A stretch of DNA of 64,000 bases from Pseudomonas sp. NBRC 111124 (lineage in GTDB: Bacteria; Pseudomonadota; Gammaproteobacteria; Pseudomonadales; Pseudomonadaceae): NCBI RefSeq assembly GCF_001320245.1, contig NZ_BCBA01000036.1, positions 1 to 64,000 on the forward strand, read 5' to 3'. Positions 8,930 to 19,559 of the stretch are shown here, one piece after another. The position numbers and the translations under genes are program-made. A model generated the notes under the pieces. It was not told the origin of the DNA, made no database searches, and saw only the letters and a list, made by a program, of their open reading frames with translations. The first letter of the stretch is position 1; each line of letters begins with the position of its first letter.

Positions 8930-10135
8930 ATGAGCGAGAGCGCATTCGCCGAGCGCATCGTGCACAACCTGCTCGACACCGACTTCTACAAGCTCACCAT
9001 GATGCAGGGCGTGCTACACAACTACCCAGACGCCGATGTCGAATGGGAATTCCGCTGCCGCAACGGCGAGGACCTGCGCCCCTACCTTGGCGAGATTCGC
9101 CATCAGCTGGAACTGCTCAGCGACCTCACCCTGGATGATGGCCAGCCGGCCTTCCTTGAACGCATCAGCTTCCTCAAGCCCGACTTCCTGCGCTTTCTGC
9201 GCCTGTTCCGCTTCAACCTGCGTTATGTGCGCATCGGCATCGAGAACGACCAGCTGTTCCTGCGCCTGAAAGGCCCCTGGCTGCACGTGATCTTGTTCGA
9301 AGTGCCGCTGCTGGCCATCATCAGCGAAGTGCGCAACCGCCACCTGCACCCACGCATGCGCCTGGCCGATGCCCGGGATCAGCTGTACCGCAAGTTCGAC
9401 TGGCTGCGCGCCCACGCCAGCGACGACGAACTGGCCGACCTGCAGGTCGCCGATTTCGGCACCCGCCGGCGTTTTTCCAGCCGCGTGCAGGAGGACGTGG
9501 TAAAGGTGCTGCGCGACGACTTCCCGGGCCGCTTCGTCGGCACCAGCAACGTCGACCTGGCATGGAAACTGGATATCAAGCCCCTGGGCACGATGGCCCA
9601 CGAGTGGATCATGGCCCACCAGCAACTCGGCCCGCGCCTGATCGACAGCCAGATCGCCGCGCTGGACTGCTGGGTCCGCGAGTACCGCGGCCTGCTCGGC
9701 ATTGCCCTGACCGACTGCATCACCATGGATGCCTTCCTCAACGATTTCGACTTGTACTTCGCCAAGCTGTTCGACGGCCTGCGCCATGACTCGGGCGAGC
9801 CGGTGACCTGGGCGGAGAAGGCCATCGCCCATTACCAGAAGCTGGGTATCGACCCGATGACCAAGACCCTGGTGTTCTCCGATGGTCTCAACTTGACCCG
9901 CTCGCTGGAAATCTTCCGTGCCCTGCGCGGTCGCATCAACGTCAGTTTCGGTATTGGCACCAACCTCACGTGTGACATCCCGGGTGTGGCGCCAATGAAC
10001 ATCGTGCTTAAAATGACCGACTGCAACGGCTCGCCAGTGGCGAAGATCTCGGACGAAGCCGCCAAGACCCAGTGCCGCGACGAGAACTTCGTCGCCTACA
10101 TGCGTCACGTATTCAAAGTCCCCAGCAAGGAGTAA
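8930..10135 (+). CDS. pncB: Nicotinate phosphoribosyltransferase
   Basis: A 401-residue cytosolic enzyme joining nicotinate and PRPP to nicotinate mononucleotide with ATP hydrolysis, the entry step of NAD salvage. Marks include [13 protein letters not shown] at the N terminus, [11 protein letters not shown], and [12 protein letters not shown] containing the histidine phosphorylated in this family. [10 protein letters not shown] near residue 342 forms part of the phosphate-binding loop. CGGAG precedes the ATG. nadE begins three bases after the stop, so the two are co-transcribed. Confidence 0.97.
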   Translation: MSESAFAERIVHNLLDTDFYKLTMMQGVLHNYPDADVEWEFRCRNGEDLRPYLGEIRHQLELLSDLTLDDGQPAFLERISFLKPDFLRFLRLFRFNLRYVRIGIENDQLFLRLKGPWLHVILFEVPLLAIISEVRNRHLHPRMRLADARDQLYRKFDWLRAHASDDELADLQVADFGTRRRFSSRVQEDVVKVLRDDFPGRFVGTSNVDLAWKLDIKPLGTMAHEWIMAHQQLGPRLIDSQIAALDCWVREYRGLLGIALTDCITMDAFLNDFDLYFAKLFDGLRHDSGEPVTWAEKAIAHYQKLGIDPMTKTLVFSDGLNLTRSLEIFRALRGRINVSFGIGTNLTCDIPGVAPMNIVLKMTDCNGSPVAKISDEAAKTQCRDENFVAYMRHVFKVPSKE

Positions 10136-10138
10136 CCC

Positions 10139-10966
10139 ATGCAAGCGGTTCAGCAAGAGATTGCCCAGGCGCTGAAGGTCCAGCCGCCATTCGCCGACGC
10201 CGCTGCGCTCGAGGCCGAAGTGGCCCGGCGCGTGGCGTTCGTCAAGGACTGCCTGGCCAATGCCCGGCTCAAGACCCTGGTACTGGGCATCAGCGGCGGC
10301 GTCGATTCGCTGACCGCCGCCCTGCTCGCCCAGCGTGCCATCAACGAGCTGCGTGCCGAAACCGGCGACAAGGCCTACACCTTCATCGCCGTGCGCCTGC
10401 CGTACCAGGTTCAGCATGACGAGCACGACGCGCAGGCCTGCCTGGAAGTGATCAAGCCCGATGAAGTGCACACCGTCGACATCGCCCCGGCTGTGCGCGC
10501 ATTGGCAGCGGAAGTGGCGGAGTTGAAGAACGGCTCGCCGACCCTGGTGGACTTTGTGGTCGGCAACGTCAAGGCGCGTACCCGCATGGTTGCCCAGTAC
10601 ACCATCGCCGGTGCTCGCGCGGGCCTGGTGATCGGCACCGACCACGCCGCCGAGGCAGTGATGGGCTTCTTTACCAAGTTCGGAGATGGCGCTTGCGACC
10701 TGGCGCCGCTGAGCGGGCTGGTGAAAAACCAGGTACGGGCGATTGCGCGCAGCTTTGGTGCACCGGAGTCACTGGTGGAGAAAGTGCCGACTGCGGACCT
10801 GGAAGACCTGGAACCCGGCAAGCCGGACGAGGCGTCCCATGGCGTGACTTACCAGCAGATCGATGCCTTCCTGCATGGGTTGCCGGTGGATCAGCAGGCG
10901 TTCGACATCATCGTCGCCACCTACCGCAAGACCCAGCACAAGCGCGAACTGCCGTTCGCCCCGTGA
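10139..10966 (+). CDS. nadE: NH3-dependent NAD synthetase
   Basis: A 275-residue cytosolic enzyme that adenylates nicotinate adenine dinucleotide and amidates it to NAD. The ATP-pyrophosphatase loop SGGVDS is at residues 52-57. A second conserved stretch, [19 protein letters not shown], lies in the middle. There is no N-terminal glutaminase domain, so it belongs to the short ammonia-using class. AAGGAG before the start lies in the pncB 3' end. With PncB it completes NAD salvage; the middle enzyme NadD is not in this window. Confidence 0.97.
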   Translation: MQAVQQEIAQALKVQPPFADAAALEAEVARRVAFVKDCLANARLKTLVLGISGGVDSLTAALLAQRAINELRAETGDKAYTFIAVRLPYQVQHDEHDAQACLEVIKPDEVHTVDIAPAVRALAAEVAELKNGSPTLVDFVVGNVKARTRMVAQYTIAGARAGLVIGTDHAAEAVMGFFTKFGDGACDLAPLSGLVKNQVRAIARSFGAPESLVEKVPTADLEDLEPGKPDEASHGVTYQQIDAFLHGLPVDQQAFDIIVATYRKTQHKRELPFAP

Positions 10967-10972
10967 AAACGA

Positions 10973-10999
10973 CCGGGGCCGCTAAGCGGCCCCGGTTTT
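10973..10999. terminator. Bidirectional terminator between nadE and azurin
   Basis: A stem CCGGGGCCGC/GCGGCCCCGG with a TAA loop is flanked by AAAAC on the left and GTTTTC on the right. It can stop transcription from both sides. Its core is one of four GGGCCGC-N3-GCGGCCC hairpins in the window. Confidence 0.9.
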
Positions 11000-11009
11000 C
11001 ACTGCATGC

Positions 11010-11456
11010 TTACTTGAGCGTGACAGTGCCTTTCATCATCGAGATGTGGCCTGGGAACGAGCAGAAGAAGCCGTACTTCTGATCAGCTGCCAGCTTGGAT
11101 ACATCGAACGTCAGCTTGTCTGTCTCGCCGGCACCAATGATCTTGGTGTGGGCGATGACGCGCTCATCTCCGTCCTTCAGGTAGTTCTTCTCAATCCCTG
11201 CAGCCAGGCCGTCGGTTGCGATCGGCTGCATGTCAGCTTCTTTGCTGATGACCACGTTGTGGCCCATGACGTTCTTCGGCAGGCTGCCGGAGTGGGTCAG
11301 GTTGACGGTGAATTCCTTGCAGCTCTTGTCGACGACGATGTCCTTGGTGTTGAAGGACATCTGATCGGTCGAGTCGACAGTAACCGAACATTCGGCTGCG
11401 AAGACAGAGGCGCTGGCGAGGGTCAGCAGGGATACCGCTACAGCTTTCGCAAACAT
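11010..11456 (-). CDS. azu: Azurin (blue copper protein)
   Basis: A 148-residue periplasmic electron carrier. A 20-residue signal peptide is cut before AECSV, leaving 128 residues, as in P. aeruginosa azurin. In mature numbering the copper ligands are His46 (GHN), Cys112 (FFC), His117 (PGH) and Met121. Cys3 and Cys26 form the family disulfide. Two adjacent ATGs exist; the inner one at 11456 has seven bases after AAGGAG and is preferred over 11459. An ANR-like site lies upstream. Azurin passes electrons to nitrite reductase or peroxidases in other pseudomonads; no such partner is nearby. Confidence 0.97.
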   Translation of the reverse strand: MFAKAVAVSLLTLASASVFAAECSVTVDSTDQMSFNTKDIVVDKSCKEFTVNLTHSGSLPKNVMGHNVVISKEADMQPIATDGLAAGIEKNYLKDGDERVIAHTKIIGAGETDKLTFDVSKLAADQKYGFFCSFPGHISMMKGTVTLK

Positions 11457-11518
11457 CATGAATCTCCTTGGCAGGGTTTTATCAATTGCGAGACTGCCTG
11501 AAACCGTTCAGCCCCCTG

Positions 11519-11532
11519 CTGATATGGGTCAA
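11519..11532 (-). promoter_or_regulatory. ANR/FNR-type box upstream of azurin
   Basis: On the leftward strand the site reads TTGAC-CCAT-ATCAG, close to the FNR/ANR consensus TTGAT-N4-ATCAA with only outer-base changes. It lies about 65 bases before the azurin ATG, a workable place for oxygen-dependent activation. ANR control of azurin is established in P. aeruginosa; here it is inferred. Confidence 0.65.
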
Positions 11533-11569
11533 GGGGGTGTCAAGTGGCCAGCCAATAGAATTGTTCAAT

Positions 11570-11584
11570 GGATTGTATACAACC
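11570..11584. promoter_or_regulatory. GTATAC palindrome, possible GntR-family operator
   Basis: GGATTGTATACAACC is a near-perfect palindrome centred on TTGTATACAA. This form (T-N-GT...AC-N-A) resembles operators of FadR/VanR-type GntR regulators. It lies 68 bases before the small ORF and more than 220 before the LOG start, so it could control either. The regulator is unknown. Confidence 0.5.
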
Positions 11585-11651
11585 AATCTAAGGGCACATC
11601 ATGCCCTTTTACTAGACGATGGGACAACCCTCTCATTCAGGAGCAATCGAA

Positions 11652-11741
11652 ATGTCCCTCGCAAGTTTCATGAACAGCCTGCTTGCCGCCTACGCCCACG
11701 GCGCCACGGGTGCCAGCTGCGAATTCGCCCGACCGGAGTGA
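11652..11741 (+). CDS. Putative 29-residue small protein
   Basis: A 29-codon frame with an excellent ribosome-binding site (AGGAGC, seven bases before ATG) and host-like third positions, mostly C or G. The product begins [17 protein letters not shown] and contains one cysteine near the C terminus. An in-frame ATG at 11619 lacks a binding site. It ends 64 bases before the LOG gene on the same strand, so it could be a leader peptide or a separate small protein. No homologue was recognised. The initiation signal and codon use are the support. Confidence 0.5.
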   Translation: MSLASFMNSLLAAYAHGATGASCEFARPE

Positions 11742-11805
11742 AACCGACATTGGAGACGTCAGACTATTCGCTTTACCCTGTCAGCGATATGACTGGAGAA
11801 ACGCG

Positions 11806-12393
11806 ATGTCTGTACGTTCCGTTTGTGTGTTCTGTGGCGCCAGTATCGGCGCCAACCCTGCCTACCGTGAAGCGGCCATCGCGCTTGGCCAGGCCATTGC
11901 CCGCCGCGGCCTGACCCTGGTCTACGGCGGTGGCGCAGTCGGCCTGATGGGCACCGTCGCTGATGCGGCGATGGCTGCCGGTGGCGAAGTGATCGGGATC
12001 ATCCCGCAAAGCCTGATGAACGCCGAGATTGGCCACAAGGGTCTGAGCCGACTGGAGGTGGTCGATGGCATGCACGCGCGCAAGGCGCGCATGGCCGAAC
12101 TGAGCGACGCCTTCATCGCCCTGCCGGGTGGCCTGGGTACGCTGGAAGAGGTGTTCGAGGTGTGGACCTGGGGGCAATTGGGCTATCACGCCAAGCCGCT
12201 GGGGCTGCTCGATGTGAATGGTTTTTACGAGAAGCTGGGCGGGTTCCTCGACCATATCGTCGAAGAAGGCTTCGTGCGGCCGCAGCATCGGGCCATGTTG
12301 CTGCTGGCGCAGCAGGCGGATGAGTTGCTGGACGGGATGGAGCAGTTCGAGTCGCCGGTGTTGCCTAAGTGGGTCGACAAGCAGCCTGATTGA
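11806..12393 (+). CDS. LOG-family nucleotide 5'-monophosphate phosphoribohydrolase (TIGR00730)
   Basis: A 195-residue Rossmann-like enzyme of the LOG (Lonely Guy) family. The phosphate-binding [10 protein letters not shown] is near residues 40-49 and the signature PGGLGTLEE is at 107-115, including the catalytic glutamate. Family members release the base and ribose 5-phosphate from AMP or cytokinin riboside monophosphates. In bacteria without cytokinin the usual view is nucleotide salvage or housecleaning. The ATG follows GGAG by seven bases. The gene ends at a REP pair shared with ygiQ. Confidence 0.92.
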   Translation: MSVRSVCVFCGASIGANPAYREAAIALGQAIARRGLTLVYGGGAVGLMGTVADAAMAAGGEVIGIIPQSLMNAEIGHKGLSRLEVVDGMHARKARMAELSDAFIALPGGLGTLEEVFEVWTWGQLGYHAKPLGLLDVNGFYEKLGGFLDHIVEEGFVRPQHRAMLLLAQQADELLDGMEQFESPVLPKWVDKQPD

Positions 12394-12422
12394 AGGCTGA
12401 AATCCTGGGACCGCTGGGCGGT

Positions 12423-12494
12423 CCTTTCGCGACACAAGGCCGCTCCTACAGGAGAATGCATTTCCCTGTAGGAGCGGCCTTGTGTCGCGAAAGG
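12423..12494. repeat. REP pair (BIME), CGACACAAGGCCGC type
   Basis: Two inverted 30-base copies of a REP variant (core cgcgacacaaggccgctcct) are separated by about 12 bases. The pair sits between the convergent LOG and ygiQ genes. The same variant recurs at 26034-26152. Confidence 0.9.
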
Positions 12495-12522
12495 GCTGCA
12501 AAGCAGCCCCAAAATGGATCAA

Positions 12523-14826
<2,304 letters not shown>

Positions 14827-14947
14827 GTCAGTGACCGGTTCTGGTGTGCAGGGAAATCGCGGGCGCGGAATATAGCACAAATTTTGACCAAATCCGACGG
14901 TGGTTGTCGGATTCATGGGATGCCTGCTTGGCGATCAGGCCGGTGGC

Positions 14948-16345
14948 TTACTCATCGTCGTCGAAGTTGTACATGCCCGGTGCGAGGTTCTCGAAGCGGG
15001 TGTACTTGCCGATGAACGCCAGGCGCACGAAGCCGATGGGGCCGTTACGCTGCTTGCCGATGATGATTTCCGCCACGCCCTTGTGTTCGGTCTCCGGGTG
15101 GTACACCTCATCCCGGTATACGAACATGATCACGTCGGCGTCCTGCTCGATTGCACCGGATTCACGCAAGTCGGAGTTGACCGGGCGCTTGTTCGGCCGC
15201 TGCTCCAGGGACCGGTTCAGCTGCGACAGGGCGATGACCGGGCAGTTGAATTCCTTGGCCAGGGCCTTGAGGGAACGGGAGATCTCGGAAATCTCGTTGG
15301 TCCGGTTGTCACCGGCCGAGCCCGGAATCTGCATCAACTGCAGGTAGTCGACCATGATCATGCCGATCTCGCCGTGCTCACGGGCCAGGCGGCGGGTACG
15401 CGCGCGCATTTCCGACGGGCTGATGCCGGCGGTATCGTCAATGAACAGCTTGCGGTCGTTGAGCAGGTTGACTGCCGAGGTCAGGCGAGGCCAGTCGTCA
15501 TCGTCCAGCTGGCCCGAACGGACCTTGGTCTGGTCGATGCGGCCCAGCGACGAGAGCATACGCATGATCAGCGATTCGCCTGGCATCTCGAGGGAGAACA
15601 CGAGCACCGCCTTTTCGCTGCGCAGTACGGCGTTTTCCACCAGGTTCATGGCGAAGGTGGTCTTACCCATCGACGGACGGCCGGCGACGATGATCAGGTC
15701 GGCTGCCTGCAGGCCGCTGGTCTTCTCGTCGAGGTCGGTGTAACCGGTAGAGATACCGGTGATATCGCTGTCGGAGTTGAACAGCGTGTCGATACGGTCA
15801 ATGGCCATGGTCAACAGGTCGTTGACACCCACCGGACCACCGGTTTTCGGACGCGCCTCGGCGATCTGGAAGATTTGCCGCTCAGCATCGTCGAGGATCT
15901 CGGCAGCGTTGCGCCCTTGCGGGTTGAAGGCGTTGTCGGCGATGTCGGTACTGATGCTGATGAGCTGGCGCAGCGTTGCCCGCTCGCGAATGATCGCGGC
16001 GTAGGCCTTGATGTTGGCCACCGACGGGGTGTTCTTGGCCAGTTCGGCCAGGTACGCCAGGCCGCCGATCTGCGACGACAGGCCTTCCTTGTCCAGCTGC
16101 TCGTGCAGGGTTACCACGTCGAATGGCTGGTTGGCGTCGGCCAACTTGTGCACGGCACGGAAGATCAAGCGGTGGTCATGCCGGTAGAAGTCGCCATCGG
16201 ACACCTGGTCCAGCACCCGCTCCCAGGCATTGTTGTCCAGCATCAGGCCACCGAGCACAGCCTGTTCGGCCTCGATGGAATGCGGCGGCACCTTCAGGGC
16301 AGCGGTTTGCAGGTCGAGTTGTTCGGAGTTGGTGATCTCGTTCAT
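14948..16345 (-). CDS. dnaB: Replicative DNA helicase DnaB
   Basis: A 465-residue hexameric 5'-3' helicase at the replication fork, loaded at oriC by DnaA/DnaC-type factors. The N-terminal DnaG-interacting domain opens with PPHSIEAEQAVLGGLMLDN. The RecA-like domain has Walker A GRPSMGKTTF and Walker B IGMIMVDYLQLM. The ATG at 16345 gives the normal family length; an upstream ATG at 16387 lies in the terminator hairpin region. No intein is present. dnaB follows the rplI operon, separated by a terminator. Confidence 0.97.
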   Translation of the reverse strand: MNEITNSEQLDLQTAALKVPPHSIEAEQAVLGGLMLDNNAWERVLDQVSDGDFYRHDHRLIFRAVHKLADANQPFDVVTLHEQLDKEGLSSQIGGLAYLAELAKNTPSVANIKAYAAIIRERATLRQLISISTDIADNAFNPQGRNAAEILDDAERQIFQIAEARPKTGGPVGVNDLLTMAIDRIDTLFNSDSDITGISTGYTDLDEKTSGLQAADLIIVAGRPSMGKTTFAMNLVENAVLRSEKAVLVFSLEMPGESLIMRMLSSLGRIDQTKVRSGQLDDDDWPRLTSAVNLLNDRKLFIDDTAGISPSEMRARTRRLAREHGEIGMIMVDYLQLMQIPGSAGDNRTNEISEISRSLKALAKEFNCPVIALSQLNRSLEQRPNKRPVNSDLRESGAIEQDADVIMFVYRDEVYHPETEHKGVAEIIIGKQRNGPIGFVRLAFIGKYTRFENLAPGMYNFDDDE

Positions 16346-16370
16346 GGCCACGAAAGAATTCTGGAGGATG

Positions 16371-16412
16371 AAAAAGACAAAGGGCACGGCCTGAATGAAC
16401 AGGACCGTGCCC
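16371..16412 (-). terminator. Terminator between rplI and dnaB
   Basis: An inverted repeat (GGGCACGG at 16382-16389, CCGTGCCC at 16405-16412, with an inner CCT/AGG step) is followed on the leftward strand by TTTGTCTTTTT. It ends the rpsF-rpsR-rplI transcript. Confidence 0.85.
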
Positions 16413-16456
16413 GATGTTAACCGGCTATCCCGAAAGGGACCACCGGTCAGCGCAGC

Positions 16457-16903
16457 TTAGGCAGCTACGACGACCACACGTACGGTGGCTTCAACGTCGC
16501 TGTGCAGGTGCACGGCTACGTCGTATTCGCCAACCTGACGGATGGTGCCGTTCGGCAGACGAACTTCAGCCTTGGCCACTTCAACGCCGGAGGCGGTCAG
16601 GGCGTCAGCGATGTCGTGGGTGCCGATCGAACCGAACAGCTTGCCTTCGTCGCCAGCGGTGGCAGTGATGGTCACTTCCAGCTCGGCCAGTTGGGCAGCG
16701 CGGCTTTCAGCCGACGATTTACGGTCAGCTGCTGCTTTTTCCAGCTCGGCGCGACGCTCTTCGAACGCAGCCAGGTTGGCGGCGTTGGCAACGGTGGCCT
16801 TGCCGAATGGCAGCAGGAAGTTACGGCCGTAACCAGCCTTAACTTTTACTTTGTCGCCCAGGTTGCCCAGGTTAGCGACTTTTTCCAGCAGGATCAGTTC
16901 CAT
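16457..16903 (-). CDS. rplI: 50S ribosomal protein L9
   Basis: A 148-residue protein that binds 23S rRNA at the base of the L1 stalk. The N-terminal [19 protein letters not shown] and [13 protein letters not shown] are diagnostic of L9. A long connecting helix and a C-terminal domain follow. It is the last gene of the rpsF-rpsR-DUF2232-rplI operon. Confidence 0.98.
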   Translation of the reverse strand: MELILLEKVANLGNLGDKVKVKAGYGRNFLLPFGKATVANAANLAAFEERRAELEKAAADRKSSAESRAAQLAELEVTITATAGDEGKLFGSIGTHDIADALTASGVEVAKAEVRLPNGTIRQVGEYDVAVHLHSDVEATVRVVVVAA

Positions 16904-16923
16904 TTGGTAAAACCTCTTAACTT

Positions 16924-17787
16924 TTAACCTTCACCGTTCGCGGAGTCTTTCCCCGGAGGGGACTTGCGACCGCGAAAATCAATCAGGCTGTCGACAATGG
17001 CCAGGACCATCAGCAACGGGTAGATCAGCTGCATGATCAGCGGCAACGTCACGTACATGCCCACCAGCCAGAAACCGGCCAGTCGCCCCTGTGCCACCAG
17101 CCCGTGCATCAAGGCGATGCCGGCCAGCACCAGAACCAGGCTCGACGCCGATGCCAGGATGATGAACTGCGACCCGATAAACGGAGCCACCACCATCACT
17201 GCCACCAAGACCGCCATGGTCTGTTTCGGCAACTTCAGCGCGCGAAATTCGCGGGCGAAGCCTCCAGGGTTGTACAACGCTGCCTGCCAATAACGCGCCA
17301 GCACCAAGGCCAACACGCTGAACAATTGCACCGTCACTGCTGTGGAAGCGACCAGCACAGGGCGGATCAGCTCACCGGAGAGCACCGGCTCGCCTTCGAT
17401 TTTCGGCATGGCTTCGGCAAACGCCTTGGCCAGCACATCGAAGGTTTGCGCAAGCGCCATGTCGAGCACGAGGCTGAAAACCACGGCGAACACGGCACTG
17501 GCGACCAGCACACGGCTCCAGGGATGCTCGGCGCGCAACAGCGCAGCCAGGCCCAGGGCACCGGCAATCACCAGAAAGGTGATCGGATCGCCCATGAACC
17601 ACACGGCCAGCCCGGCCAGCAGGCCGCCGGCGATGACCGTTGAAGCATCCTTGAACCCACGCCGCAGCAGCACAAGGCTGCCGGCAGCGGCACTCAACCA
17701 GAACAGCAGCGGCAGTACCGCGCTGATGACCACCACCAGGGTGGCCTGCACACGACCGCGCATGATGAAACTTGCTAACGCTCGCAT
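16924..17787 (-). CDS. DUF2232 inner-membrane protein
   Basis: A 287-residue integral membrane protein with about eight hydrophobic segments and a short basic C terminus ([16 protein letters not shown]). It belongs to the DUF2232 family, distantly related to Bacillus YybS, and has no assigned reaction. It lies inside the ribosomal protein operon between rpsR and rplI, 20 bases before rplI and about 33 after rpsR. This placement recurs in pseudomonads and suggests growth-linked expression, not a ribosomal role. Confidence 0.85.
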   Translation of the reverse strand: MRALASFIMRGRVQATLVVVISAVLPLLFWLSAAAGSLVLLRRGFKDASTVIAGGLLAGLAVWFMGDPITFLVIAGALGLAALLRAEHPWSRVLVASAVFAVVFSLVLDMALAQTFDVLAKAFAEAMPKIEGEPVLSGELIRPVLVASTAVTVQLFSVLALVLARYWQAALYNPGGFAREFRALKLPKQTMAVLVAVMVVAPFIGSQFIILASASSLVLVLAGIALMHGLVAQGRLAGFWLVGMYVTLPLIMQLIYPLLMVLAIVDSLIDFRGRKSPPGKDSANGEG

Positions 17788-17820
17788 GCTAATCCCTTAC
17801 TGCTTGTCGACGACCCGGTC

Positions 17821-18051
17821 TCAGCGGCCGTGGCTGTCGGTGTAGGGCAGCAGGGCCAGGAAGCGGGCGCGCTTGATAGCGGTAGCCAGCTGACGCTGAT
17901 AACGAGCTTTGGTACCGGTGATACGGCTTGGAACGATCTTGCCGGTTTCGGATACGTAAGCTTTCAGGGTGTTGAGATCTTTGAAGTCGATCTCTTTCAC
18001 GTCTTCAGCAGTGAAGCGGCAGAATTTACGACGACGGAAGAAACGTGCCAT
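17821..18051 (-). CDS. rpsR: 30S ribosomal protein S18
   Basis: A 76-residue protein that binds with S6 on the platform of the small subunit. The opening [14 protein letters not shown] and the C-terminal [13 protein letters not shown] are diagnostic. It lies 28 bases after rpsF, consistent with balanced synthesis of the S6:S18 pair. Confidence 0.98.
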   Translation of the reverse strand: MARFFRRRKFCRFTAEDVKEIDFKDLNTLKAYVSETGKIVPSRITGTKARYQRQLATAIKRARFLALLPYTDSHGR

Positions 18052-18079
18052 TTAATAGGCTCCTCTAAAGGTCCGTGGA

Positions 18080-18505
18080 TTACTCGTCAGCGTTATCGCT
18101 GGAGTCGCTGTCATTGCTGTCGTCGCCGTCGGCGGATTCAGCATGCTCAGGACGCTCACGACGCTCACGGCGCTCGCTGCGGTTTTCTTCAGCCTTCAGC
18201 ATCTCGGACTGGCCAGTTACGGCTTCGTCGCGACGGATGACGAGGTTACGGATAACGGCATCGTTGTAGCGGAAGTTGTCTTCCAGCTCGGCCAGGGCCT
18301 TGCCGGTGCACTCAACGTTCAGCATCACGTAGTGAGCCTTGTGAACATTGTTGATTGCGTAGGCCAGTTGACGACGGCCCCAGTCTTCCAGGCGGTGGAT
18401 CTTGCCGCCATCTTCTTCGATCAGCTTGGTGTAACGCTCAACCATGCCGCCGACTTGCTCGCTCTGGTCCGGGTGAACCAGGAAGATGATTTCGTAATGA
18501 CGCAT
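18080..18505 (-). CDS. rpsF: 30S ribosomal protein S6
   Basis: A 141-residue protein, first gene of the operon. [18 protein letters not shown] and the central [18 protein letters not shown] are typical S6. The C-terminal tail is acidic (repeated D, S, N, E) and in E. coli carries glutamates added by RimK. A good sigma-70 promoter lies about 120 bases upstream, leaving an untranslated leader of roughly 110 bases where S6:S18 autoregulation could act. Confidence 0.98.
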   Translation of the reverse strand: MRHYEIIFLVHPDQSEQVGGMVERYTKLIEEDGGKIHRLEDWGRRQLAYAINNVHKAHYVMLNVECTGKALAELEDNFRYNDAVIRNLVIRRDEAVTGQSEMLKAEENRSERRERRERPEHAESADGDDSNDSDSSDNADE

Positions 18506-18625
18506 GAATGCTCCTTACGGGTTAGTAGTCTGCCAGCGAATCTGGTCAGACAAGGAGTGAATGACACTGTATGTCTTGCACGGAGGGGAGGCACATATGC
18601 GCCTGCCAGCTCGGCAAGGGGCGCA

Positions 18626-18654
18626 ATTGTAGAGAAGGCGGGGCGCACAAGCAA
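18626..18654 (-). promoter_or_regulatory. Sigma-70 promoter for the rpsF operon
   Basis: On the leftward strand TTGCTT and TACAAT are separated by exactly 17 bases. Transcription should begin near 18619, giving a leader of about 114 bases before rpsF. Confidence 0.75.
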
Positions 18655-18707
18655 GGTAATTGGTGATTATTTGAACAGCCTGAAACATATTCAGAAAGTG
18701 TCAGACT

Positions 18708-18794
18708 CCCTTCGCGGGCACGCCCGCTCCCACGGGAAACCTGCAAGGCCAAAGGCAGCAGTAAACCTGTGGGAGCGGGCGTGCCCGCGAAGGG
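18708..18794. repeat. REP pair (BIME), GGGCACGCCCGC type
   Basis: Two inverted REP copies (cccttcgcgggcacgcccgc and its complement) are separated by about 36 bases just beyond the rlmB stop. This is the third REP sequence variant in the window, with CCCAC replacing the CCTAC of the other two. Confidence 0.9.
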
Positions 18795-18812
18795 GCCGGT
18801 ACAGGCTGAAGG

Positions 18813-19559
18813 TCAGCGCTTGGCCTGGCGCTGACGCACGGCCTCGAACAGGCACACGCCCGTCGCCACCGACACGTTCAGACTGCTGACGCTACCGCTC
18901 ATCGGCAGTTTCACCAGGAAATCGCAATGTTCGCGGGTCAGTCGGCGCATCCCCTTGCCTTCCGCGCCCATGATCATCACCAGCGGGCCGGTCAGGTCCT
19001 GCTGGTAGATCTCCTGCTCGGCCTCACCCGCGGTGCCCACCACCCACAGGCCCCGCTGCTGCAACTTCTCCAGCGTGCGCGCCAGGTTGGTCACGGCCAC
19101 CAGCGGAATCACCTCCGCCGCGCCGCAGGCCACCTTGCGCACTACCGGCGTCAGGGTCGCCGACTTGTCCTTGGGCACGATCACCGCCGTGGCACCGGCC
19201 GCATCGGCGGTGCGCAGGCAGGCGCCAAGGTTGTGCGGGTCGGTCACGCCGTCCAGCACCAGGATCAGTGGCGGTGTTTCGCTGCGCTCAAGCAGTTCCT
19301 CGAGCATCAACTCGCCCCACACCTGGCTCGGGCTGACCTCGGCGACCACGCCTTGGTGCACGCCTTCGACCCAGGCATCCAGCTCACGGCGCTCGGCCTG
19401 GCCGACCGGCACGCGGTTTTCCGCAGCCAGTTCCAGCAACGCTTGAATGCGCGGCTCGCTGCGCCCTTCCGACAGCCAGATCTGCTTGACCCGCTTCGGA
19501 TGGTGCTGCAGCAATGCCTGCACGGCGTGCACGCCGTAGATCTTTTCCAGCTGACTCAT
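18813..19559 (-). CDS. rlmB: 23S rRNA (guanosine-2'-O-)-methyltransferase RlmB
   Basis: A 248-residue SPOUT (TrmH/SpoU) methyltransferase that modifies G2251 in the peptidyl-transferase P loop. It has an N-terminal L30e-like substrate domain and the knot motifs LDGVTDPHNLGACLRTADAA, IMGAEGKGMRRL and LPMSGSVSSLNVSVATG. The ATG overlaps the rnr stop by four bases, so it is coupled to RNase R, the order also found in enterobacteria. Confidence 0.97.
   Translation of the reverse strand: MSQLEKIYGVHAVQALLQHHPKRVKQIWLSEGRSEPRIQALLELAAENRVPVGQAERRELDAWVEGVHQGVVAEVSPSQVWGELMLEELLERSETPPLILVLDGVTDPHNLGACLRTADAAGATAVIVPKDKSATLTPVVRKVACGAAEVIPLVAVTNLARTLEKLQQRGLWVVGTAGEAEQEIYQQDLTGPLVMIMGAEGKGMRRLTREHCDFLVKLPMSGSVSSLNVSVATGVCLFEAVRQRQAKR

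Larger units (their letters stand above)
11460..11651. promoter_or_regulatory. Divergent control region between azurin and the small ORF/LOG gene
   Basis: The region holds the ANR-like box (11519-11532), the GTATAC palindrome (11570-11584) and a small repeat gggca-5-tgccc near 11592-11606. It drives azurin to the left and the small ORF and LOG gene to the right. No clear sigma-70 hexamer pair was identified. Confidence 0.6.
18506..18812. other. Spacer between rlmB and rpsF
   Basis: A 307-base gap. From the rpsF side it holds the rpsF leader, its promoter (18626-18654) and then a REP pair (18708-18794) next to the rlmB stop. No further gene was seen. Confidence 0.7.

Noticed and set aside
12423..12494. 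Repeat resembling a CRISPR unit
   Set aside because: It is a single inverted pair, a typical REP/BIME. There is no regular direct-repeat array and no cas genes.
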